Positions 25,609-32,698 of a stretch of 36,697 bases of DNA are shown piece by piece. Made by a program: the position numbers and the translations under genes. A model generated the notes under the pieces. It did not search any database, was not told where the DNA came from, and worked only from the letters and a program-made list of their open reading frames with translations. Every line of letters starts with the position of its first letter. Position 1 is the first letter of the stretch. Source of the DNA: Verrucomicrobiaceae bacterium (lineage in GTDB: Bacteria > Verrucomicrobiota > Verrucomicrobiia > Verrucomicrobiales > V1-33); the NCBI GenBank assembly GCA_027483175.1, contig JAIXVE010000027.1:1-36697 (forward strand), written 5' to 3'.

Positions 25609-27580
25609 GGGCGCGGACGACGGTGCGGTGGGCGACGGCGCGATCCGGCTGGCCGAGGCGGAGGTAGATTCTGGCGAGGTAGCGATGGGCCATGAGGTTG
25701 CCGGGCTGCATGGAGAGTCCGGTTTCGAAGGAAGCGGCGGCGCGGGTGAAGTCGGCGGATTTGGAGAGGATAGCGCCGAGGCGGAAGTGTGCGGCGGGGA
25801 ACCAGTACTGGAGTTCGAGGGCTTGGAGGGCGGCGGCGGCGGCGTCATCGTCGCGGTTCTGTCTGGCTAGGGCGCTGGCGAGGCCGAGGAGGGCACCGGG
25901 GTTATCGGGTTCGAGGGTGAGGGCGCGGCGGAAGGCGGCTTCTGCGGCTGGCCAGTTGCGGAGCTGGAGGTGGAAGGAGCCGTATTGTTCGTGGACGGCG
26001 GGGAGTTGTGAGTCGGCGGGGAGGGAGTCGAGGGCGAGGAGGGCGTCGGCTGGCTGACCGGAGGCGGCGAGGAGATTGGCCTTCATGCGGGCGATGGGTT
26101 CGGAGGGGCCGAAGAGAGATTCTGCGGCGAGGAGGGCGGCATGGGCGTCTGCCATGAGACCGCGCATGATGAGGACCTGGATGGCCTTGAGGCGGTAGCG
26201 GAGGACGGAGGGGAAGTCGGCGGCGAGGGAATCGGCTTCGGAGGAGGCCTCGATGAGGTGGGAGGCCTGGGCGAGGGAGGCGACGCGGTTGTAGCGGAGT
26301 TCTGCGGCGGCCTGGGCGGCGAGTTCGGCGGCGGCGGCGGTGGCGTCGTCGATGTAGCCGAGGCCTGCGAGCTGATCCATGAGGAGTTTCTCTTCTGCGG
26401 CGCTGGTGGAGGAGAGGGGTTGGTTAGGAGAGGAGGGGCGGATGTGGTCCCATGAGGGGATGCGGCGGATGGGTTCCGGGTTTTCGAGGGCGGTGACCAT
26501 GACCTTGCCGTCCATGTTGTCGGCGACGGGGAGGCCGCAGAGGTGGAGGATGGTGGGGGTGATGTCGAGGACGGTGGCACCGGTGATGGTTTCGTTAGAG
26601 ACGATGCCGGGGCCGGCCATGACGAAGATGCCGAAGGGTCGGTGCCATTGGGCCATGGAGGAGGAGAGATCGGCGCGGGTGCCGGGGCGGAGGTGACCGC
26701 TTTCGAAGCCGTGGTCGGAGACGAGGATGACGGTGGTGTCGGGGCCTGCGAGGTGAAGCATGCGAGCGAGCATGGCGTCGTGGAAGCGGCAGGCGGTGGT
26801 CATGACGTGGCCGTAGGTGGCGGCTTCAGTCGGGGAGACGCCCGGGAGGAGGGGCGGGTGGAACGGCATGAAGTGGTGTGCGAATTCGTCGAGGGCGCGG
26901 AAGTAGACGCCGAGGTAATTCCATGGTTCGTGTTCGAGGACGTGGGTGGCGGCGGCCTGGAGGGAGGCGGTGGAGGAGAGGATGAGGGCGATTTGCTGGA
27001 GGCGGGAGCGGGTGAGATCGTCGGACTGGTCGAGAGAGGCGGCGGAGGGGACGAAGGGGTGGAGTTGATCGCCTTCGATTTCGGCGGGGTGGACGCGGAG
27101 GGGCGCGAGGGATGGGGCGCGGTCGGGAGGGTGGACGGAGTTATCGGGGACGGGCCATGGGGCGGAGAGGGGTGCGGTGGCGAGGGGGAAGCGATCGCTG
27201 AGGCAGAGCCCGCTGATGGGTTCAGCGGGGTGGCTAGCGAACCAGCCGATGGAGTGTGAGGGGAGGCCGGAGTGGGAGAGGATGTTCCAGAGGGCAGCGC
27301 CGTGGCGGGAGGAGCTGCCGGTGTTGCGGACGCCGCCTGTCAGGGGGTCAGGTTCGACGAAGCCGAGGACTCCGTGGCGGAAGGGGAATTTGCCGGTGGC
27401 GATGGTGGTCCAGACGGCTGGGGAGAGGACGGGTTCGACGGTGGCGAGGTTGCCGCGGACTCCGCGGGCGATGAGACTGGCGAGGGCGGGCATTTCGCCT
27501 GCGGCGAGGAGGGGGTCGAGGATGCGCCAGTCGGCGGAGTCCCAGCCGATGAGGAGGATTTTGCGCGGGGATGGGGGCAT
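25523..27580 (-). CDS. type I phosphodiesterase with C-terminal TPR
   Basis: The ATG at 27580 gives 685 aa. The N-terminal two thirds are an alkaline phosphatase-superfamily phosphodiesterase/nucleotide pyrophosphatase domain. It has metal-binding Asp14 in IGWDSADW, the probable nucleophile threonine at about residue 58 in SPAVWTTIATGK, ALDEFAHHF for the distal metals, and VSDHGFESGH. The C-terminal third is helical and contains tetratricopeptide repeats (for example AAEAAFRRALTLEPDNPGALLG and RAAASFETGLSMQPGN). There is no signal peptide, so it is probably cytoplasmic. The last 86 bases overlap, tail to tail, the end of the protease gene. The substrate is unknown. Confidence 0.8.
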   Translation of the reverse strand: MPPSPRKILLIGWDSADWRILDPLLAAGEMPALASLIARGVRGNLATVEPVLSPAVWTTIATGKFPFRHGVLGFVEPDPLTGGVRNTGSSSRHGAALWNILSHSGLPSHSIGWFASHPAEPISGLCLSDRFPLATAPLSAPWPVPDNSVHPPDRAPSLAPLRVHPAEIEGDQLHPFVPSAASLDQSDDLTRSRLQQIALILSSTASLQAAATHVLEHEPWNYLGVYFRALDEFAHHFMPFHPPLLPGVSPTEAATYGHVMTTACRFHDAMLARMLHLAGPDTTVILVSDHGFESGHLRPGTRADLSSSMAQWHRPFGIFVMAGPGIVSNETITGATVLDITPTILHLCGLPVADNMDGKVMVTALENPEPIRRIPSWDHIRPSSPNQPLSSTSAAEEKLLMDQLAGLGYIDDATAAAAELAAQAAAELRYNRVASLAQASHLIEASSEADSLAADFPSVLRYRLKAIQVLIMRGLMADAHAALLAAESLFGPSEPIARMKANLLAASGQPADALLALDSLPADSQLPAVHEQYGSFHLQLRNWPAAEAAFRRALTLEPDNPGALLGLASALARQNRDDDAAAAALQALELQYWFPAAHFRLGAILSKSADFTRAAASFETGLSMQPGNLMAHRYLARIYLRLGQPDRAVAHRTVVRALTAHSSTAPGKTAPAQPASAAPSAHSRS

Positions 27581-27592
27581 GGGGAGGGCAGC

Positions 27593-27630
27593 AAAACGGG
27601 AGCGCCGTTTGGAGGGCGCTCCCGTTGGGG
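27593..27630 (-). terminator. intrinsic terminator for the PEP-CTERM gene
   Basis: AACGGGAGCGCC (27595-27606) and GGCGCTCCCGTT (27615-27626) form a perfect 12-bp stem with an 8-base loop. Read on the minus strand it is followed by TTTT. It lies 37 bases after the stop of the gene at 27664 and just before the phosphodiesterase start, so it should separate the two transcripts. Confidence 0.75.
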
Positions 27631-27663
27631 AAGGGATGTGGAGAGGTGCGGGAGTGCCTCTTG

Positions 27664-28284
27664 TCAGACGGAGGCGCGGCGTCTGCGCCATTGGGCGAGG
27701 CCTGCGGCGCCTGCGGCGAGGAGGCCGAGGGAGCTGGGTTCCGGGACGGCTCCAGCGGTGATGGGAGCGCCGGTGTTTTCGTAGGCCCAGTCGACGACGT
27801 TGCCGTCGCCGGTGGTGCCGACGGACATGCGTGCCCAGCCGTAGAGGGTTCCGGCGGGGCCGCCGAGGTTATTGGAGGTGAAGCGGAAGCCGAGGAGGCC
27901 GGTGGTGCCAGCCGGGATGGCGACGCCGCCGAAGAAGCCGTTGCCGGAGAAGAGGGAGGCGGCGGTGATGGGGGTGCCGAAGGCGAGGTCAGCGGCGTTG
28001 GCTCCTGCGAGGACGACGGCGGTGTTGTTGTTCATGTAGATCCGGCCACCGACGGCGTAGGGATTGACGTCCCAGCCGTCTGGGCGAGTGCCTTGAGCGG
28101 AGGTGAAGGGGGCTTCGAAGTCGAAGTAGACGCCGCCGTTGGTGGAGAGGACGGGGACATTCTGGAGGCCGCTGTAGATGACGGCGGCGGTGGCGGAAGA
28201 GGTGGTGCTGACGGCGGCGGCACCGGTTGCGGCGGCGGCGGCGAGTCGGAAATGGGAATCGAGACGGGACTTGATCGAGAGCAT
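27664..28284 (-). CDS. PEP-CTERM sorted surface protein
   Basis: The 206-aa protein begins MLSIKSRLDSHFRLAAAAATGAA, a signal peptide with a longer basic N-region, cleaved near ATAA (residue 34). The C-terminus reads VPEPSSLGLLAAGAAGLAQWRRRRASV, a full PEP-CTERM signal. The mature domain (35-180) is beta-rich, with GGVYFDFEAPF, GRIYMNNNTAVVL and GLLGFRFTSNN. This pattern is seen in PEP-CTERM proteins whose mature part ends with GxLYGWARM. It should be exported and processed by an exosortase encoded elsewhere. It is divergent from the methyltransferase and has its own terminator. The ATG at 28284 was chosen for the signal peptide. Confidence 0.8.
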   Translation of the reverse strand: MLSIKSRLDSHFRLAAAAATGAAAVSTTSSATAAVIYSGLQNVPVLSTNGGVYFDFEAPFTSAQGTRPDGWDVNPYAVGGRIYMNNNTAVVLAGANAADLAFGTPITAASLFSGNGFFGGVAIPAGTTGLLGFRFTSNNLGGPAGTLYGWARMSVGTTGDGNVVDWAYENTGAPITAGAVPEPSSLGLLAAGAAGLAQWRRRRASV

Positions 28285-28506
28285 GACGTTTAGGGTAGGG
28301 TGAAGCGGTAAGGAAAGGGATGGGGGTAACCCTAAGGATTCCACTATGAGAGACGCGGCTGGAGCCGTCAAGTTACCGATTACGGTCAAAGGGTTACGCG
28401 GGAAGATGAAGGAATTGGTAAAAGCACCGGGCAGAGCGTGTGGGGAGAGGGATTGCGGATTGACCGGGAGGTGGAACGCCGTTCCGTTGGAGGAGAGAAC
28501 TGTTGA

Positions 28507-29535
28507 ATGAGAGTTGTGACTGAATTTACCTCGCCCCATCTGATCGCGCTGACGAATGCTGGATCGGAGCGTGCATTGAAGGGGGAGGTGGTGGCGGCGG
28601 GATTGGATTGGCGGCCAGGGTTTCAGATGAAGGGGATGGTGGCGTTCAAGGCTGGGGAAGGGTTGGGGGAGTATGGGCGTGAGGCTTTGGGGGAGCGGCT
28701 GGCGTTTGCGAGGCGGTTGAGTTTATTTGCTGGGAAGGCGGGGACGCGGGAGGGAGCGGAGGCGGTGGTGAGGGGAGTGGGAGGAGCGGGGATGGTGGTG
28801 CATCATCTTGGATTGGAGAGAGGGCGGCTGGTGGGGATGGGTGGAGGAGAGGGGGAGGGGCGCCTGGCGGAAGGGGCGGTGGTGGGGACGGTGGTTGAGG
28901 TGGGGCCGGAGGATTACTGGACGGGGGTGCACTGGCATGGGCGATTGCTGAGTCCGGACCCGGGTGGGGCGAGCGGGGTGGAGATGCCGGAGGATGCGCC
29001 GTCGCGGGCGTGGCTGAAGCTGGAGGAAGCGGTGCGGTTTTTTGATTTGAGGTTTCGGCCGGAGGATGTGGTGGTGGAGCTGGGGTGTGCGCCTGGAGGG
29101 GTGATTCTGGCGCTGCTGCGGCGTGGGGTGTCGGTGATCGGGGTGGATCCGGCGCGACTGGCTCCGGTGGTGATGGCGTCGGCGGTGGCGGAGGTGCCGC
29201 GGGCCGGGGAAGATGTGAGGGTGCCTTGGGTGGTGCATTGCCGGAAGCCGGCGGCCTTGGTTAGCAAGCGGGATCTCGGGGGACGGGCGACGTGGTTCAT
29301 GTCGGACATGAATCAATCGCCGGCGGTGGCGATTACGGAGTGCCGGCGGTGCATTGGGATGTGTCCGTCGATCCGGTCGGCGGTGATCACGCTGAAGCTG
29401 ACGGATTTTGCAGAGGCGTCGGCGCAGGGGGAGTGGATTGCGGCGATGCGGGCGATGGGGTTCCGGACGGTGCGGTTACAGCAGATGGCGGTGCATCACC
29501 GGGAGCTGGCGCTGGTGGGACTGGAGAGAAGCTAG
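28507..29535 (+). CDS. RlmM-like rRNA 2'-O-methyltransferase
   Basis: The 342-aa protein has an N-terminal THUMP-like region (about 1-150) and a C-terminal RrmJ/FtsJ fold. ELGCAPGGVILALLRRGVSVIGVD (from residue 191) is the SAM-binding site. Lys in SRAWLKLEEA, Asp in FMSDMN, Lys in ITLKLTDF and Glu in HHRELALVG give the K-D-K-E catalytic tetrad. The order and spacing match RlmM, which methylates C2498 of 23S rRNA. A GGAGGAG site lies about 11 bases before the ATG. Divergent from the PEP-CTERM gene. Confidence 0.75.
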   Translation: MRVVTEFTSPHLIALTNAGSERALKGEVVAAGLDWRPGFQMKGMVAFKAGEGLGEYGREALGERLAFARRLSLFAGKAGTREGAEAVVRGVGGAGMVVHHLGLERGRLVGMGGGEGEGRLAEGAVVGTVVEVGPEDYWTGVHWHGRLLSPDPGGASGVEMPEDAPSRAWLKLEEAVRFFDLRFRPEDVVVELGCAPGGVILALLRRGVSVIGVDPARLAPVVMASAVAEVPRAGEDVRVPWVVHCRKPAALVSKRDLGGRATWFMSDMNQSPAVAITECRRCIGMCPSIRSAVITLKLTDFAEASAQGEWIAAMRAMGFRTVRLQQMAVHHRELALVGLERS

Positions 29536-29597
29536 AAGTTAGAAGGGCTTGTGGGGAGGCGGGCGAGTACAGAGACTGCGGGTGCTTTTGTGAGCTT

Positions 29598-29633
29598 TGG
29601 CATTGAGGTCACAGGCAGGATGTCTGTGTCACT
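29598..29633. repeat. REP-like palindrome CACAGGCA...TGTCTGTG, copy 1
   Basis: GGCATTGAGGTCACAGGCAG followed by GATGTCTGTGTCACTT forms an imperfect hairpin (GTCACAGGCA / TGTCTGTGTCAC). A better-preserved copy lies at 31233-31268. From memory this word family is common in Planctomycetes and Verrucomicrobia genomes. It lies between the convergent methyltransferase and DUF1552 genes. Confidence 0.55.
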
Positions 29634-29658
29634 TCAGCATGGGTAATTGCTAGGTCGC

Positions 29659-29676
29659 AGACAAGGCCGGGACGGC
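29659..29676. repeat. repeat word GACAAGGCCGGGACGGC, copy 2
   Basis: Matches the word at 13945-13962 almost exactly and again lies between convergent genes, directly downstream of the DUF1552 stop on the minus strand. Confidence 0.45.
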
Positions 29677-29716
29677 ATTGCCTGCTAGGGTGATTGCCGC
29701 TGCGGGGACGGCGGGA

Positions 29717-31057
29717 TCAGCCGATGAGGTCGAGGCGGCCGGTGCTGTCGCCGAAGCGCTCTTCCTTGACGCCCATGCGGTCGAGGAGGGAGAGGTAGAG
29801 ATTGCACATGGGGGTTTCGCCGTTGAGTCGGATGTGGCGGCCTTGTTTGAGGGTGCCGTTGCCGCCGCCGGCGAGGATGACGGGGAGGTCGTCGTGGTTG
29901 TGGCGGTCGGGGTCGCCGATGCCGCCGCCGAAGACGATCATGCTGTGGTCGAGGAGGGAGCCGTCGCCTTCCTTGGTGGCCTTCATTTTTTCGAGGAAGA
30001 AGGCGAGTTGGACGCTGTAGAACTCGTCGATGAGGGCGATTTTCTCGAGTTTCTCGGGATCCTTCTGGTGGTGGGAGATGCCGTGGTGCTGATCGGGGAC
30101 GCCGATGTCGGGGAACGTGCGGTTGGAGCCGTCGTGGGCGAGGAGGAAGGAGGCGACGCGGGTCGAGTCCGTCTGGAAGGAGAGCCAGAGGAGATCGAAC
30201 ATGAGTCGGATGTGGTCCTTGTAGCTTTCGGGGATGCCGGTGGGCTTCTGGTAATCGGGGAGTTCGCGGGCGGCGCTGTTGGCGTTGCCGATGCGGCGTT
30301 CGATGTCGCGGACGGAGGTGAGGTATTCGTCGAGCTTCTGGCGGTCGGTGCGGCCGAGTTGTTTCTGGAGGGCCTTGGCGTCGTCGAGGACGAAGTCGAG
30401 GACGCTCTTGTTCTGGAGGTCGCGTTTGGCGCGGGCGGCTTCTTCCTCTGCGTTGCCGGAGCCGAAGAGACGTTCGAAGGCGAGACGCGGGTCGCGTTCC
30501 GGGGCGAGCGGGAGACCTTCGCTTTTCCACGCGAGGTTGAATTGGTAGGCGCAGCTGTAGCCGCTGTCGCAGTTGCCGGCGCGGCGGGCTTCGTCGCAGC
30601 TGAGTTCGAGGGATGGGAGCCGAGTGACCTGGCCGACCGAGCGTGCGGCGATCTGGTCGACGGAGACCCCGGCGCGGATGTCGGCCCCGGCGGTTTTGCG
30701 GACCTGGGTGCCGGTGAGGAACGTGGCGTTGGCGCGGGCGTGGTCGCCGGCTCCGTCGCCGTTGGCGCGGGCTTTGTCGTGGGCGAGGCCGGAGATGATG
30801 GAGATATCGCCTTTGACCTTGGCGAGGGGTTTGAGGGCGCGGGTGAGTTCGTAGTTGGGGCCGTCCTGTTTGGGCGTCCAGTGGTCCATGTTCTTACCGT
30901 TTGGCGAGTAGATGAACGCCATGCGGAGGGGGAACTGGGATTTGGCGGCGGCGGCGGCGGCGCGGACGGAGCGCGGGGCCAGCGATTCCATGGCCGGGAG
31001 GGCGAGGAGCGTGCCGAAGCCGCGGAGGAAGCTGCGGCGGGAGAAGTCGGGTTTCAT
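29717..31057 (-). CDS. DUF1552 secreted protein
   Basis: The 446-aa product begins MKPDFSRRSFLRGFGTLLALPAMESL, a Tat signal (SRRSFLRG). It is followed by FPLRMAFIYSPNGKNMDHWTP and SGLAHDKARANGDGAGDHAR. The ADIRAGVSVDQIAA, SLELSCDEARRAGNCDSGYSC and final DRMGVKEERFGDSTG segments are all diagnostic of the DUF1552 family. The family is abundant in Planctomycetes and Verrucomicrobia; its enzymatic role is not established, and it has been compared distantly to sulfatase/phosphatase folds. It is usually paired with a DUF1592-type cytochrome-like protein. Here its neighbours upstream are DUF1501 and PSD1 genes, 249 bases away. Confidence 0.9.
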   Translation of the reverse strand: MKPDFSRRSFLRGFGTLLALPAMESLAPRSVRAAAAAAKSQFPLRMAFIYSPNGKNMDHWTPKQDGPNYELTRALKPLAKVKGDISIISGLAHDKARANGDGAGDHARANATFLTGTQVRKTAGADIRAGVSVDQIAARSVGQVTRLPSLELSCDEARRAGNCDSGYSCAYQFNLAWKSEGLPLAPERDPRLAFERLFGSGNAEEEAARAKRDLQNKSVLDFVLDDAKALQKQLGRTDRQKLDEYLTSVRDIERRIGNANSAARELPDYQKPTGIPESYKDHIRLMFDLLWLSFQTDSTRVASFLLAHDGSNRTFPDIGVPDQHHGISHHQKDPEKLEKIALIDEFYSVQLAFFLEKMKATKEGDGSLLDHSMIVFGGGIGDPDRHNHDDLPVILAGGGNGTLKQGRHIRLNGETPMCNLYLSLLDRMGVKEERFGDSTGRLDLIG

Positions 31058-31232
31058 GGCGATGGGCTTGGGATGAGTCGCGCGGTCTTGGTAAGGTGAC
31101 GGGCGCGGGGCCGGGAGTCTTTCAGAAGCAGTATTCAGCAGAAGCTACGCCGCTGGTGGGGATTTTCCCTGGAAAAGCGTCCGTGAGCACGGTCTGGGCC
31201 TCATGAAGGCTTCATGTGGGGGAAAAGTGAGG

Positions 31233-31268
31233 CATTGGCATTGAGGTCACAGGCAAGATGCCTGTGCC
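31233..31268. repeat. REP-like palindrome CACAGGCA...TGCCTGTG, copy 2
   Basis: GGCATTGAGGTCACAGGCAA followed by GATGCCTGTGCCACTT forms a strong hairpin (GTCACAGGCA / TGCCTGTGCCAC). It lies downstream of the DUF1501 stop on the minus strand and upstream of the DUF1552 gene. A short palindrome ATGAAG/CTTCAT is nearby at 31202-31215. Confidence 0.55.
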
Positions 31269-31306
31269 ACTTTGCTACTGGGCCTGCCGCTGGGGAGAGG
31301 GCGGGA

Positions 31307-32686
31307 TCAGATGAGGATGGGGCGGATGACATCGCCGGAGACGTCGGTGAGGCGGAAGTCGCGACCGGCGTGGCGATAGGTGAGTTGTTCGTGATTGAAG
31401 CCGAGGAGGTGGAGGATGGTGGCGTGGAGGTCGTGGACGCTGGTGGAGTCTTTGATGGCGCGGAAGCCGAAGTCGTCGGTGGCTCCGTGGACGGTGCCGC
31501 CGCGGATGCCGCCGCCGGCGAGCCAGACGGAGAAGCCGTAGTGGTTGTGGTCGCGGCCGAGTTTGGACTGACCGGATTCGTTGAGTTCGACGGTGGGGGT
31601 GCGGCCGAATTCGCCGCCCCAGATGATGAGGGTGTCATCGAAGAGCCCGCGTTGTTTGAGGTCGGAGATGAGGGCGGCGATGGGGCCGTCGATGTCGGCG
31701 GCGAGTTTGGGGAGATTGCCGGCGATGTTATCGTGGGTGTCCCATGGCTGGCCTGCGCCGTGCCAGAGCTGGATGAAGCGGACGCCTCGTTCGAGCAGGC
31801 GTCTAGCCATGAGAGTCTGGCGGCCGTGGACGTGGTCGCCGTAGGCGGCGCGGATGGATTCGGGTTCGCGGGAGATGTCGAAGGCGTCGGTGGCTTCCGA
31901 CTGCATGCGGAAGGCTAGTTCGAAGGAATTGAGGCGGGCGTCGAGGGCGGGGATGGCGGGGTGGGTGTGGCGGTGGGCGGTGTTGAGGGCGGCTAGGAGA
32001 TCGAGCTGGCGGCGCTGGGTGTTTTGTGAGGCGTGGGGGCTGCGGATGTGTTCGATGAGCTTGTCGAGGTCGCGGTGCTGGGGGTCGATGAAGGTGCCCT
32101 GGAACGCGCCGGGGAGGAATCCGGCCTGCCAGTTTTCGGAGTCCTTGATCGGCATGCCGCCGGGGCACATGGCGATGAAGCCGGGGAGGTTCTGATTTTC
32201 CGAGCCGAGGCCGTAGAGGACCCATGAGCCGACGCTAGGGCGTGCCTGGACGCTGTCGCCGCAGTTCATGAGCATGAGTGAGGGCTCGTGATTGGGGACG
32301 AGGGCGTGCATGGAGCGGATGACGGCGATGTCATCGGCGTGGGCGGCGGTTTTGGCGAAGAGTTCGCTGATTTCGAGGCCGCTCTGGCCGTAGCGCTGGA
32401 ATTTGAAGGGCGAGGGGAAGGCCGTGCCGGTTTTGCGTTCGGTGCGGAGGGAATCGGGGAGCGGCTGGCCGGCGAATTTTGAGAGGAGGGGTTTGGGGTC
32501 GAAGGTATCGACGTGTGAGGGGCCGCCGTTGAGGAAGAAGTGGATGACGCGTTTGACGCGCGGGGCGAAGTGGGGGCGCGGGGAGTCGGCGGCGACGAGC
32601 GGGGCGAGGGAGAGGGCACCCATGCCCATGCCGGCGCGGGCGAGGAAGGCGCGGCGGTTGAGGAGTGAGGGGTCGGGCGGGGGCAT
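31307..32686 (-). CDS. DUF1501 secreted protein
   Basis: The 459-aa protein has a signal with NRRAFLARAGMGMGALSLAPL. The family landmarks follow in order: HFFLNGGPSHVDTFDPKP, SELFAKTAAHADDIAVIRSM, NHEPSLMLMNCG, RPSVGSWVLYGLG, FIQLWHGAGQPWDTHDN and IWGGEFGRTPT. DUF1501 proteins belong to the alkaline phosphatase/sulfatase-like superfamily and are nearly always next to PSD1 (DUF1549/DUF1553) genes in Planctomycetes and Verrucomicrobia. The function is not known; an extracytoplasmic role is expected. The start lies 12 bases after the PSD1 stop, so the two are one operon. Confidence 0.92.
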   Translation of the reverse strand: MPPPDPSLLNRRAFLARAGMGMGALSLAPLVAADSPRPHFAPRVKRVIHFFLNGGPSHVDTFDPKPLLSKFAGQPLPDSLRTERKTGTAFPSPFKFQRYGQSGLEISELFAKTAAHADDIAVIRSMHALVPNHEPSLMLMNCGDSVQARPSVGSWVLYGLGSENQNLPGFIAMCPGGMPIKDSENWQAGFLPGAFQGTFIDPQHRDLDKLIEHIRSPHASQNTQRRQLDLLAALNTAHRHTHPAIPALDARLNSFELAFRMQSEATDAFDISREPESIRAAYGDHVHGRQTLMARRLLERGVRFIQLWHGAGQPWDTHDNIAGNLPKLAADIDGPIAALISDLKQRGLFDDTLIIWGGEFGRTPTVELNESGQSKLGRDHNHYGFSVWLAGGGIRGGTVHGATDDFGFRAIKDSTSVHDLHATILHLLGFNHEQLTYRHAGRDFRLTDVSGDVIRPILI

Positions 32687-32698
32687 GGGATGGGAAAA

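Noticed and set aside
28285..28506. Regulatory site between the divergent PEP-CTERM and methyltransferase genes
   Set aside because: Only a short GGGTAACCC palindrome near 28325 is visible; not enough to call an operator or promoter.
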